A DNA stretch of 64,000 nucleotides from JAZIHH01 sp036678685. Its GTDB lineage: Bacteria > Bacillota > UBA4882 > UBA10575. The notes beneath the pieces were generated by a model. The model was not told where the DNA came from. It searched no databases and was given only the letters and a program-made list of their open reading frames with translations. The stretch covers positions 186,001 through 250,000 of the forward strand of contig JAZIHH010000034.1 in assembly GCA_036678685.1 (NCBI GenBank), written 5' to 3'. Numbering within the stretch: position 1 is the stretch's first letter; every line of letters starts with the position of its first letter. Made by a program: the position numbers and the translations under genes. This document shows positions 1 through 8,581 of the stretch, piece after piece.

Positions 1-150
1 ATGTCTGATTTGGTTAAATTTGCCAAACACCGGCCCACGGCGGAGGCGGCTTTCGCTTGTTTTCTATTGGTGGAAAAGTTTATTGAAGAAACCAAGGAGG
101 AGCCGTCCATTGAGCAAAACCCGGAGGATGCTTCCGCGGCCTCTTCTTAA
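1..150 (+). CDS. C-terminal end of a Bat-operon membrane protein (DUF4381-like), 5' partial
   Basis: The reading frame is open from the first base of the window and stops at 148-150, 33 bases before batA. The tail starts with a DLVKFAKHRPTAEAA stretch followed by an acidic, Ser/Ala-rich end. A motif of this kind (LVKFAK.RP) closes the small single-pass membrane proteins that sit between the DUF58 gene and batA in many MoxR/Bat operons. The ATG at position 1 is probably internal, because such proteins are longer and carry an N-terminal membrane segment. Assignment rests on the short motif and on position; it could be another membrane protein. Confidence 0.5.
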   Translation: MSDLVKFAKHRPTAEAAFACFLLVEKFIEETKEEPSIEQNPEDASAASS

Positions 151-183
151 TTATCGACTTTCCGTGCGGAGGAGTAATAAACG

Positions 184-1182
184 ATGATCTTTGCCAGCCC
201 CCTTTTCCTGCTCCTTACACCGGTTATAATCTTTATCTTTCTTTATACAAAGAAAAAAGAGCGAAAAAAAGGAGCCGTCCGTTATCCGTCGCTCACTATT
301 CTCAAAAAGGCGCCGGTCTCTCTCCGCGTTCGGTTGGCCCAACAACTGCCCTGGCTCCGCCTGCTCTGTTTATTGTTGCTTCTGTTTGCCCTTGCCCGCC
401 CGCAGTATGGCCTTAAAGAGACCATCGTCCGGCAGGAAGGGATCGACATCGTTTTGGTGCTGGATGTTTCCACCAGTATGTTGGCGGAAGATTTTATCAT
501 CAGGGGCAGCCGTAAGAACCGCCTGGAGATTGTCAAAGAAGTGACCACCGATTTTATTGCCAAACGTCCCCATGACCGGATCGGACTTATCATCTTTGCC
601 CGGCAGCCGTATATTCTTTCCCCTCTCACCTGGGACCATGATTTCTGCATCGCGCGACTCCGGGAGATCGAGGCGGGGATGATCGAAGACGGAACCGCCA
701 TCGGCTCTGCCCTGGCCACTGCTGTTAACCGGTTGCGTACCTCAACGGCTGAAAGCAAAGTCGTCATCCTTTTAACCGACGGGGTCAACAACGCCGGCGT
801 CATCCATCCGTTGACCGCCGGTGAAGCTGCCGCCGCGCTGGAAATCACCGTTTTTACCATCGGCGCCGGTTCGGATCAGCCGGTCCCCTACCCGGTTGTC
901 GATCCGTGGGGACGGAAGACGTATCAGTATGTTGAGATCGGGCTGGATGAAGAACTCCTGCGACAAGTGGCCGAAAAAACCGGCGGGCAGTATTTCCACG
1001 CCAATGACACCGACTCACTGGTGAAAATCTTTCAACAAATCGACAAGATGACTACCACCCCGTTGCAGATGCCGCTCTACCGGGAATACCGCGAACTGTA
1101 TCCCTATTTTCTCCTGGCCGCTCTTTTCCTGCTCGGTCTGGAGATCATTTTAAAAAATACCATTTGCCGGAGGTTGCCGTGA
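184..1182 (+). CDS. batA: BatA-like von Willebrand factor A (vWA) membrane protein
   Basis: 332 residues, the usual BatA size. Residues about 1-20 and 55-75 are hydrophobic membrane segments, the vWA domain follows, and a last membrane segment lies near residue 305-325. The metal-dependent adhesion site begins with DVSTS (the DxSxS motif, about residue 94-98), with a later TDG motif at about 200. Bat proteins are membrane-anchored vWA and TPR proteins, linked in some bacteria to oxidative stress and envelope functions, usually beside a MoxR ATPase that would lie upstream of this window. A GGAGGAG sequence lies 9 bases before the ATG. The stop overlaps the start of batB by four bases, so the two are translationally coupled. 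Confidence 0.85.
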   Translation: MIFASPLFLLLTPVIIFIFLYTKKKERKKGAVRYPSLTILKKAPVSLRVRLAQQLPWLRLLCLLLLLFALARPQYGLKETIVRQEGIDIVLVLDVSTSMLAEDFIIRGSRKNRLEIVKEVTTDFIAKRPHDRIGLIIFARQPYILSPLTWDHDFCIARLREIEAGMIEDGTAIGSALATAVNRLRTSTAESKVVILLTDGVNNAGVIHPLTAGEAAAALEITVFTIGAGSDQPVPYPVVDPWGRKTYQYVEIGLDEELLRQVAEKTGGQYFHANDTDSLVKIFQQIDKMTTTPLQMPLYREYRELYPYFLLAALFLLGLEIILKNTICRRLP

Positions 1183-2198
1183 GATTTGCCCAACCTGAAT
1201 ATACCGTTTTTTTACTGCTCCCGTTGTTGTTGCTGATTTTTCTGCGCGCCGCGGCCCGCAAAAACCGCCGCGTTCTGGAGCTTTTGGCCGCCAAAGGGAC
1301 CTGGCCGACGATTATGGATTTTTCCGGTCAAAGGCTGTGGCGAAAACAATCGGTACTGCTTGTTGCCGCCGTCGCCTGTCTAACCTTTTCCCTTCCCGGT
1401 CCCCAGTGGGGATATGAATGGCAAGAAGTGAAGAGTGTAGGCCGGGAGATTATTTTCGCCCTGGACACCTCCAAAAGTATGCTGGCGATGGATGTAAAAC
1501 CCACCCGCCTTGACCGGGCGAAACTGGCCGTCAAAGACCTGGTCACCCTGGTGCGGGGGGACAAGGTTGGCCTGGTGGCTTTTGCCGGGAGCAGCTTTTT
1601 GCAATGCCCCTTAACCCTTGACTACAGCGCTTTTATGACCGCTCTCGACGCGTTGGATGTTTACAGCATTCCGCGGGGCGGGACGGCTCTCGGCGAAGCG
1701 ATCGTCACCGCGCAAAAAGCTTTTGCCACCGGCGCCGGCGGGGAAAAGATTTTGATCCTTATTACCGACGGTGAAAATCACGAAGGCGATCCCGTGGCGG
1801 CGGCCCAAAAAGCCCGGGAAGAAGGTATTACCATTTATACCGTGGGGATCGGGAGCCCGGAAGGGGAATTGATTTTGGTTGAAGACGAGGCGGGTAATCC
1901 CTCCTATTTACGGGACGCCCAGGGGCAGGTGGTCAAAACCGTCTTAAATGAGAGGATCCTACAGGAAATTGCCACCGCCGGAAATGGCCTTTACTTGCGG
2001 GGTCAAGGCCCCTCCTTGGGTTTGGATGCTTTGTACCGGGAAGAACTGGCCAGGTTTGAAGGAACCGAACTGAGCAGCAGTTTACAAAGGAGATACATCA
2101 ACCGTTATCAGATTCCGCTTTTCCTGGCCCTCATCTTGTTGACTGCGGAAGCAATTTTAGGTTGTCAGCGCCGGCCCTCCGAATATCCGGATAAATAA
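1179..2198 (+). CDS. batB: BatB-like vWA membrane protein
   Basis: 339 residues from a GTG start that overlaps the batA stop (GTGA). I chose this GTG over the TTG at 1164 because GGAGG lies at 1169-1173, five bases before it. The protein has an N-terminal pair of membrane segments, a vWA domain with the LDTSKSM metal site (about residue 90) and TDGENHEGD, and a C-terminal hydrophobic anchor. It is paralogous to the preceding BatA, as is normal in Bat operons. It is followed by a 96-base gap and then two genes that are not typical Bat members. Confidence 0.85.
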   Translation: MRFAQPEYTVFLLLPLLLLIFLRAAARKNRRVLELLAAKGTWPTIMDFSGQRLWRKQSVLLVAAVACLTFSLPGPQWGYEWQEVKSVGREIIFALDTSKSMLAMDVKPTRLDRAKLAVKDLVTLVRGDKVGLVAFAGSSFLQCPLTLDYSAFMTALDALDVYSIPRGGTALGEAIVTAQKAFATGAGGEKILILITDGENHEGDPVAAAQKAREEGITIYTVGIGSPEGELILVEDEAGNPSYLRDAQGQVVKTVLNERILQEIATAGNGLYLRGQGPSLGLDALYREELARFEGTELSSSLQRRYINRYQIPLFLALILLTAEAILGCQRRPSEYPDK

Positions 2199-2294
2199 GA
2201 CCGGTTCAATAAATTGTACCCTAAAAGACAACCCGTTGTATTTCCCCCCTTTCCCGGTTAAGCTACCTTTATACCGGTAAAAAGGGGTAGACCA

Positions 2295-2783
2295 ATGTCA
2301 GAACCTGTTGACAAGAAAAAAATCAGCATCATCCTGTTTAGCGGGGATATGGACAGGGCTATGGCTGCCTTTACCATTGCCTGCGCCGCCGCGGGCCGCG
2401 GTTATACGGCCCATATTTTTTTCACCTTTTGGGGCCTTGCTCTTTTGCGAAAAGAGCGGGGTAAAGGAAACGGGCTGCTGGAAAAGATGTTTAAACTGCT
2501 CCTCCCCGCCGGACCGGAGAAAACCGGCCTTTCCAAAATGAACTTTTCCGGAATGGGCGCTTCCCTGATGCGCCGTTTGCTCCGGAACCGGCGCAGTCAG
2601 ACTTTACAGGACCTCATGGCCCTGGCGATGGAAAGAAAGGTTAATTTCATCGCTTGTCAGGCTTCCATGGAGATCCTGGGTCTTAGCCGTTCCGAATTGA
2701 TTGACTATGAGTTGCTGACCGAAGGGAACGCCGAAACTTTTCTGGAGAGAGCGGAAGAATCAAAGATCCAATTGTTTGTTTAA
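2295..2783 (+). CDS. DsrE/DsrF-like sulfur-carrier family protein (DsrE2 type)
   Basis: 162 residues. The N-terminus has the ISIILFSGDMDRAMAAFTIA pattern of the DsrE fold and an aromatic membrane-leaning patch near residue 40. The C-terminal third contains FIACQASMEILGLSRSEL: DsrE2-like proteins carry a Cys in this ACxxSM context that can take up sulfane sulfur. AAGGGG precedes the ATG. The next gene encodes a cysteine-desulfurase-like enzyme, which supports a role in persulfide handling, but no substrate can be read from the sequence. Family assignment is good; the pathway is inferred. Confidence 0.75.
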   Translation: MSEPVDKKKISIILFSGDMDRAMAAFTIACAAAGRGYTAHIFFTFWGLALLRKERGKGNGLLEKMFKLLLPAGPEKTGLSKMNFSGMGASLMRRLLRNRRSQTLQDLMALAMERKVNFIACQASMEILGLSRSELIDYELLTEGNAETFLERAEESKIQLFV

Positions 2784-2867
2784 AAGTTGAACTGATCCCC
2801 CTGGTACTTCACGGCTGGAAAAGCAAGTTCATATGATGATGAAGAAAAGCCTTCCGGAGTGGTAATT

Positions 2868-4286
2868 TTGAACCGGGATCAGCTCGCCTTTTTACGCTCG
2901 CAGATTGTCGGGGTGGAACACAAAGTACCAACCCGCGCCCGCCCGGGACAGCCTGGTATAAGAACGTATGTCAACTTTGACAATGCCGCCACCACCCCGC
3001 CTCTCAAAGCGGTAGTTCGAGCTTTGGAAACTTTTATGCCCTGGTATTCCAGTATTCACCGGGGCTTTGGCTTTAAATCCCAATTATCGACCGAGTTATA
3101 CGACCGGATCAGGACTTACGTTACCAATTTCTTCGGCGGTTCCACCCGGGATTACATCGCCATCTTTGTTAAAAATACCACCGAAGCCTTGAATAAGCTT
3201 TCCTACAAAATTCCGCCCCATAAATTAATTCTAAGCACGCGCATGGAGCATCATTCCAACGACCTGCCGTGGCGGATCCGGCATCAAACCTCTTACGTCC
3301 GCTTGACCAAAGAAGGAACCTTGGATCTGAATGATCTGGAAAGCAAGCTACGAAGCGGCCGTATAAGTTTGGTCACGGTGGCCGGGGCTTCCAATGTGAC
3401 CGGGTTGATTAATCCCATTTATACCATTGCCGAGATGGCCCATTATTACGGGGCCAAAATCTCGGTCGACGCGGCGCAGCTGGTTCCCCACCGCCCGCTG
3501 GTGCTGAAAAAAAACCACGTCCAACTTGACTTTCTTTCCTTTTCCGCCCATAAAATATACGCCCCTTACGGCACCGGGGTTTTAATTGGCGACCGTTCCC
3601 TCCTCCGGCAGGGTTGTCCCGAATACCTGGGAGGCGGAACCGTCATTTCCGTCTCTGAAGAAAATTTTACCCTCTCGCCGGTGCCCGCCCGGGACGAGGC
3701 CGGTACTCCCAATTTGACCGGCGCCTACGCCCTGGCCCAGGCCCTGCGCTGGCTGGAGAAACATGATTTTCCCCTGCTCTGCGCTTACGAAGAGGAATTA
3801 ACGGTCTATGCCTATAGCCAACTCCAGAAAATTCCCGGGTTAATCCTCTACGGACCGCCGCCCACCAAGCATCCCCGGGTGGGAGTCATTACCTTCAATA
3901 TTGACGGCTTGCCCCATGGCTTAACCGCCGCCGCTCTGGCCTACGAGGGCGGAATAGGGGTCCGCCACGGCTGTTTTTGCGCCCGGCCCTATGTCCATCA
4001 TCTCCTGGGGTTAAGCCGGGAAGAAATCCGCTATTACGAAGCACTGGCGAGGAAAGGCCCGGAACAGAAAAACAAACTGCCCGGCCTGGTCCGGGTGAGT
4101 TTCGCGTTCTACAACACCTATGAAGAAATTAATTACCTGGTGGAGACGATCAAATATATAGTGGAAAATAAAAATAAGATCCGCAAGGAGTATATAATCG
4201 ACGAGAAAACCGGAGAGTATAAACCCGCTTGCGGCGCGGAAAACTTCCGCGTTCAACTACAGGAACTTCTCACGGAACTATTTTAA
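2868..4286 (+). CDS. Cysteine-desulfurase-like class V aminotransferase (PLP enzyme)
   Basis: About 472 residues, longer than the usual 400 of NifS/SufS enzymes. FDNAATTPP near the N-terminus, the ATGxEHHSN-like MEHHSND segment, DAAQ, and SFSAHKIYAP (the Lys that binds pyridoxal phosphate) all fit class V cysteine desulfurase/selenocysteine lyase relatives. The C-terminal GVRHGCFCARP loop offers cysteines where desulfurases carry the catalytic one. An extra C-terminal tail of about 40 residues is Lys/Glu rich. TTG 2868 is favoured because GGAG (2856-2859) lies 8 bases upstream; a GTG at 2859 overlaps that site. It pairs with the DsrE-like gene 85 bases upstream, suggesting sulfur transfer from cysteine, an inference. 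Confidence 0.75.
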   Translation: MNRDQLAFLRSQIVGVEHKVPTRARPGQPGIRTYVNFDNAATTPPLKAVVRALETFMPWYSSIHRGFGFKSQLSTELYDRIRTYVTNFFGGSTRDYIAIFVKNTTEALNKLSYKIPPHKLILSTRMEHHSNDLPWRIRHQTSYVRLTKEGTLDLNDLESKLRSGRISLVTVAGASNVTGLINPIYTIAEMAHYYGAKISVDAAQLVPHRPLVLKKNHVQLDFLSFSAHKIYAPYGTGVLIGDRSLLRQGCPEYLGGGTVISVSEENFTLSPVPARDEAGTPNLTGAYALAQALRWLEKHDFPLLCAYEEELTVYAYSQLQKIPGLILYGPPPTKHPRVGVITFNIDGLPHGLTAAALAYEGGIGVRHGCFCARPYVHHLLGLSREEIRYYEALARKGPEQKNKLPGLVRVSFAFYNTYEEINYLVETIKYIVENKNKIRKEYIIDEKTGEYKPACGAENFRVQLQELLTELF

Positions 4287-4343
4287 AAGCCTGACGTTAG
4301 TTTTGAATAGTTGGTGGAAAACCTTGCAAAGGTCGTGTTGGCC

Positions 4344-5144
4344 ATGAACGGGAAAAAACCTTTTCTTTTTGTCCTTGTATTGGCCCTGCTTTTCTTAATT
4401 TCTGTGCTGACCTGGGGAAAAACAGTACGGGTGGCCAAAGCCAACCGCCTTCTTGTTCCTCCGGTAGAACCGGACGGGCCGGCCAAAGCGCGGCGGGTTT
4501 ACGAAGATCTCCTGGTTGACCAGCCCCGTTCCCCCTTTCTCTTGCATAACTTGGGTCTGACTTTTTACCGGGACGGTAATATGGAAGCGGCCGCCGAACA
4601 TTTTCAGGCTGCCGGGGAAGAATTGGGGGAAACCATCCTCAACATGAAATACCGCCGCCATCTGACCCATAAATTCCATTACCACCAAGGCAACGCTTGC
4701 TTTGCTGCAGCCGAAAAAGCCCCTACTACCGAAGAAGCGGTTGCCCGATACCAGGAAGCGCTGGCCCATTTTCAACAGGCCATCAAGGCGGACCCGGTCG
4801 ATCACGACGCCAAATATAATTACGAATTGACTCTTCTCCGTCTCAATGAGGCTGAAAGGGAAACAAACCCGGGTCAAGAGAACCGGCCGGAAGGAGAAGA
4901 AGACCGCGAAGACGACCCCCCGGAGCAAGAGAAGGAGAATGAGCATCAGGAGAATGACGAAGAGAAAAAAAGCGACTCCAGCCCATCTGCAGACGCCGGT
5001 CCTGAAAACCGGCAGGAAACAGGGGGTAAAGAGACGGATATGAGCAGGGAAGAGGCCCTCAGCCTCCTGGAAGCGCTGGAAAGCGGTCTTTTATACCAAG
5101 GGCCGCTGCTCCCGGAGGCGCCCCCGGTAGGCAAAGACTGGTAG
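4344..5144 (+). CDS. BatC-like membrane-anchored TPR protein
   Basis: About 266 residues from ATG 4344. The start gives an N-terminal signal anchor (FLFVLVLALLFLISVL). Earlier TTG/GTG starts at 4311/4314 would add a short preamble. Two to three tetratricopeptide repeats follow (for example LHNLGLTFYRDGNMEAAAEHF and YQEALAHFQQAIKADP), then a very acidic Glu/Asp/Asn-rich linker and a short conserved end (LSLLEALESG). This is the layout of BatC-type proteins. It lies 15 bases upstream of batD and continues the operon. TPR proteins of this kind scaffold partners in the envelope; the partner here is presumed to be the vWA proteins. Confidence 0.75.
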   Translation: MNGKKPFLFVLVLALLFLISVLTWGKTVRVAKANRLLVPPVEPDGPAKARRVYEDLLVDQPRSPFLLHNLGLTFYRDGNMEAAAEHFQAAGEELGETILNMKYRRHLTHKFHYHQGNACFAAAEKAPTTEEAVARYQEALAHFQQAIKADPVDHDAKYNYELTLLRLNEAERETNPGQENRPEGEEDREDDPPEQEKENEHQENDEEKKSDSSPSADAGPENRQETGGKETDMSREEALSLLEALESGLLYQGPLLPEAPPVGKDW

Positions 5145-5159
5145 AAAGGAGGAGATTGC

Positions 5160-6953
5160 TTGTTCAGAGGCGGTTTACGCCAAATTGTTCTGGTCTTGGT
5201 TTTCACCGGAAGTCTTTTTTCTCTTTTTCCCGTCCCCGCCGGCGCCTTTTCCGCCCGGGCGACCCTCGAGGCCGACCGGCTGTCCGTCGGCGAGATGACC
5301 AGGCTGTCGATTACCGTCTCCGGCGGCCGGCCAACCAGACCCCCGGAAATACAGCAGGTTGACGGCTTACAGATCCGGGCTGCCGGTACCGCGCAGCAGT
5401 TTCAAATTATCAACGGACAAGCCTCCTCCACCCTTACTTATAATTATTCGGTTTTGGCGGTGAAACCCGGCGAATATACCCTGGGTCCTTACCGGCTGAC
5501 AACGAATAATGAGGAAACCTTGACCAATACGGTTGTCCTCACCGTGACCCACAGCCCCGGTTCTTCTCCCCGGACCGGCGGTGAGAACCCGCCCGGGGCA
5601 CCGGAAGAGAAGCTTGCCGCTGAAGAGTCGCTTTTTTTGGAAATCTCTCTCCCTAAAACCCGCTTTTATCTCGGAGAAAAAATTCCGGTCACCATCAGCT
5701 TATTCGTGGGCCAAATCCCGGTCCGGGAGATTAATTACCCGGTCTTAAACCAACCGGAATTTCTCTATACTTTAACCGGCCCGCCGGCGGAAAAAAAGAC
5801 CGTGATCAACGGTCTCTCTTACCAAGTGGTCGAGTTCCCGGCCACGCTCATCCCCGTTAAAACCGGTCATTTTGTCCTTGGCCCGGTGGAGTTGGAATGT
5901 ACTATTTTGACGCGCCGCCGTACTCCCGGTGTTTTTCCGGACTTTTTCGATGAATTTTTCGCCGGTTATGAACGGCAACCGGTAACTTTGAAAAGCAACA
6001 CCCGGGACCTGGAAGTCCTGCCCCTTCCCGGCGGCAAACCCGACGATTTCACCGGCGGCGTCGGGCAATTCAGCCTGACCGTTTCCGCTTCTCCTCAAGA
6101 AGTTCAGGCGGGCGATCCGGTAACCGTAACGCTGACCGTAACCGGCACCGGTGATCTTACCGCCCTTTCCCCGCCTGTTCTCTCCGCCGGCGACGGCTTT
6201 AAAATCTACGAAGCGCAAAAAAAGGTGCCGCCAAAAGAATCCGCTCTCGAAGCGGTTCTTTTTGAGCAGGTCCTGATCCCTCTCAGCCCGGAAGTTAACC
6301 AAATCGGCCCCTATCACTTTTCTTATTTCGATCCGGAGTCGGCAGAGTACAAAAGGGTCGCCACGGCCGCTGTCCCTTTGACGGTTAAACCCAATCCTCA
6401 TTTCATCGTCTCCCCTGCCGTTACCGGCACTTCCCCCCGGACGGAACCCTCATACGGACGGGACTTGGTTTTTATTAAGGAAACGCCCGGGCGTTTACGT
6501 TTAAAAGACGAAGTCATTTACCGGCAATCCTGGTTTTGGCTGCTCCAATTGCTGCCGGTTATTGCGCTCTTTTCCGCCCTTTATTACCGGAAACGGACGG
6601 CCCTGCTCAACGCGGAAACTGCCCGGGCCAGGGCGCTCCGGGCGGCGAGGAAGAGCGCGAAACGGCTGAAAAAAGCCCAGGCTTTGCTGGAGAAAGGAGA
6701 GGTGGAACTCTTCTGCGACGAACTCCATTCCATTGTCCGGGAATACCTGGGCGAACGGTATAATCAGCCGGCGGCGGGCATGACCGGCGATGTAGTCGAG
6801 CAACTAAAAGACCAATCCCTCAGTGAAGAAGCCTTGCAAAATATTAAAGATTTCTTTAATCTTTATGATTTTTACCGTTTTACCGGGAAAGAACTGACCG
6901 CGGCCGAAGGGCAAAAATTAAAGGCTTTGGCCGATAAAATCCTCTCCGCCTGA
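5160..6953 (+). CDS. batD: BatD-like large envelope protein
   Basis: 597 residues from a TTG start preceded by AAAGGAGG (5145-5152). A signal peptide (VLVFTGSLFSLFPVPAGAFS) is followed by a long beta-rich extracytoplasmic region typical of BatD (ATLEADRLSVGEMTRLSITVSG; later FYLGEKIPVTISLFVGQIPVRE). A single membrane helix (about residues 460-478) leads to a basic cytosolic helical tail. BatD proteins associate with the vWA proteins of the operon and are placed by their topology mostly outside the membrane. Biochemical function is unknown in the family. Assignment by architecture, length and operon position is solid. Confidence 0.8.
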   Translation: MFRGGLRQIVLVLVFTGSLFSLFPVPAGAFSARATLEADRLSVGEMTRLSITVSGGRPTRPPEIQQVDGLQIRAAGTAQQFQIINGQASSTLTYNYSVLAVKPGEYTLGPYRLTTNNEETLTNTVVLTVTHSPGSSPRTGGENPPGAPEEKLAAEESLFLEISLPKTRFYLGEKIPVTISLFVGQIPVREINYPVLNQPEFLYTLTGPPAEKKTVINGLSYQVVEFPATLIPVKTGHFVLGPVELECTILTRRRTPGVFPDFFDEFFAGYERQPVTLKSNTRDLEVLPLPGGKPDDFTGGVGQFSLTVSASPQEVQAGDPVTVTLTVTGTGDLTALSPPVLSAGDGFKIYEAQKKVPPKESALEAVLFEQVLIPLSPEVNQIGPYHFSYFDPESAEYKRVATAAVPLTVKPNPHFIVSPAVTGTSPRTEPSYGRDLVFIKETPGRLRLKDEVIYRQSWFWLLQLLPVIALFSALYYRKRTALLNAETARARALRAARKSAKRLKKAQALLEKGEVELFCDELHSIVREYLGERYNQPAAGMTGDVVEQLKDQSLSEEALQNIKDFFNLYDFYRFTGKELTAAEGQKLKALADKILSA

Positions 6954-7009
6954 CGGACAATCCCCCGCGGGCAAAGCAGGATCAGGTACCGGGAAGGAGA
7001 GATTGCGTC

Positions 7010-7801
7010 ATGAATTATATACGGACCTTTAAACCCATCCTCTTCTGTGTTTTACTCCTCCAGATCGCGGCCGGTACCCGGCTGAGCGCAGGGGAGGACC
7101 GGGACCGGACTTCCGGTCCCTACTCCCTCTTCTATCAAGCCAACGCCTTATACCAAGAGAGCCGGTATGAAGAAGCCGCCGCCCTCTACCGGGAACTGGT
7201 GGATAACGGGTATGAAAGTGGCAACCTCTATTTTAATCTGGGAAATACCTATTATAAACTGGGCCGGACCGGTCTGGCCGTCCTTTATTATGAAAAGGCC
7301 AGAAGGTTAATCCCCCGTGACGCCGATCTCCTCGCCAATCTTAATTATGTTTTGGAAGGAGTGGAAGAAGGAATTCCAGACTGGAAAAGCGAATTTTTCC
7401 GCAACCTGGTTACTTATTTACCCGCCGAACAAGTCGTGGTTTTAGCCTCTTGTTGTTTCTTTTTGTTCACGGCCCTAGTTATCGCCGGGCTTCTCTTCCC
7501 GGAAAAGATCCGGGCCGGATACCGTTCGCTGTGGTTGGTCTTTTGTTCTGTTTCCGGTTTTTTCTTCCTCTTTTTTCTCACTTTGAGCGGGTTACAATAC
7601 TATGACCGCTTAACCCCCGCCGGGGTTGCCGTCGGGGACGGACTTGTCCGCTATGAACCGGCGGACCATGCCACCGTCCACTTTACGCTCGCCGAAGGAA
7701 GCCGCGTAAAAATTGCCGGCGAGAAGGATAACTGGTATCTGATCACCCGGCGGGACGGGAAGCGAGGATGGGTGGAAAAACTCTATATTGAAAAAATATA
7801 G
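7010..7801 (+). CDS. batE: BatE-like TPR and SH3-domain membrane protein
   Basis: 263 residues: signal peptide, TPR units (LFYQANALYQESRYEEAAAL; LYFNLGNTYYKLGRTGLAVL), two membrane helices at about 143-165 and 175-200, and a C-terminal bacterial SH3-like domain (VRYEPADHATVHF ... DGKRGWVEK). This order is the standard BatE arrangement. GGAGAG precedes the ATG. The following gene's nominal start overlaps its last 14 bases. It closes the Bat operon. Confidence 0.8.
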   Translation: MNYIRTFKPILFCVLLLQIAAGTRLSAGEDRDRTSGPYSLFYQANALYQESRYEEAAALYRELVDNGYESGNLYFNLGNTYYKLGRTGLAVLYYEKARRLIPRDADLLANLNYVLEGVEEGIPDWKSEFFRNLVTYLPAEQVVVLASCCFFLFTALVIAGLLFPEKIRAGYRSLWLVFCSVSGFFFLFFLTLSGLQYYDRLTPAGVAVGDGLVRYEPADHATVHFTLAEGSRVKIAGEKDNWYLITRRDGKRGWVEKLYIEKI

Positions 7802-8504
7802 AAATATAAAATTTGGAGTGAGAGAAGTAAAGAAAGATCATCACCGGCTCGGTTTACGCCTGATGGCGCTGGTTATTTTCCTTGCTCTCCTCATTTATTT
7901 GTCGGTTCACTATACGCCGCAAATTACGGAGCTGCTGGCGCGCAGGCACGAACTGAAACAGTACGTTGAAGCCCATGGTTTGACCGGGATCCTCTTTTTT
8001 ATTCTTTTACAAATTTTCCAGGTGGTCATCGCGGCTGTACCCGGCGAAATTGTACAGGTGGCCGGGGGTTATTTTTACGGGCCTTTTTGGGGGACAGTAT
8101 ACCTTGTCATCGGGGTGATCATCGGCTCGACTTTCAATTTCCAGGCCGCCCGCCTGTTGGGCTGGGAAATTATCCGGAAGACGCTGCCCCGGAGGGTGCT
8201 GGAAAAAGCCTCTCTCCTGCTCAAGGAACCAAAGTCGGAATTGACCATCTTTCTCCTTTTCCTGATCCCTGGTTTACCAAAAGACGCCCTTACCTACCTT
8301 GCCGGTTTGACTCCTGTGCGCATGACCCGTTTTCTGGTGATCGCGGTTACCGGAAGGCTCCCCGCGCTTGTTGTTTCCACTTTTTTCGGCGCCGGTCTGC
8401 AGCAGGAAAACCCGGCCACTATTATAACGGCGCTGGCGGTTACGGTTCTCTTATTCTTAAGCAGCCTGCTTCTTAAAAATAAGTTAAACAGAACAAGCCA
8501 GTAA
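7788..8504 (+). CDS. TVP38/TMEM64 (DedA-superfamily) membrane protein
   Basis: 238 residues with five to six membrane segments. The family signature is visible: the AAVPGEIVQVAGGYFYGPFWG block and, later, FLIPGLPKDALTYLAGLT, matching the paired re-entrant motifs of the VTT domain. Such proteins are thought to act in lipid or membrane homeostasis. The start is uncertain: TTG 7788 overlaps batE, whereas GTG 7818 would leave a short basic N-terminus, and neither has a good ribosome binding site. Co-transcription with the Bat genes is likely from the overlap. Confidence 0.8.
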   Translation: MKKYRNIKFGVREVKKDHHRLGLRLMALVIFLALLIYLSVHYTPQITELLARRHELKQYVEAHGLTGILFFILLQIFQVVIAAVPGEIVQVAGGYFYGPFWGTVYLVIGVIIGSTFNFQAARLLGWEIIRKTLPRRVLEKASLLLKEPKSELTIFLLFLIPGLPKDALTYLAGLTPVRMTRFLVIAVTGRLPALVVSTFFGAGLQQENPATIITALAVTVLLFLSSLLLKNKLNRTSQ

Positions 8505-8533
8505 GGGGTTCTCTTTCTTTTTTACTCTAAATA

Positions 8534-8542
8534 TGCTATAAT
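8534..8542 (+). promoter_or_regulatory. Extended -10 promoter element upstream of glyA
   Basis: TGCTATAAT is a perfect extended -10 (TGnTATAAT), 40 bases before the glyA start. A T-rich but poor -35 (TTTCTT) lies 17 bases upstream, as is usual for extended -10 promoters. An AT-rich leader and AGGAGG follow. Confidence 0.6.
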
Positions 8543-8581
8543 TTTTCAATATTAATTGTAAAATCGTTAGGAGGAAGGCCC

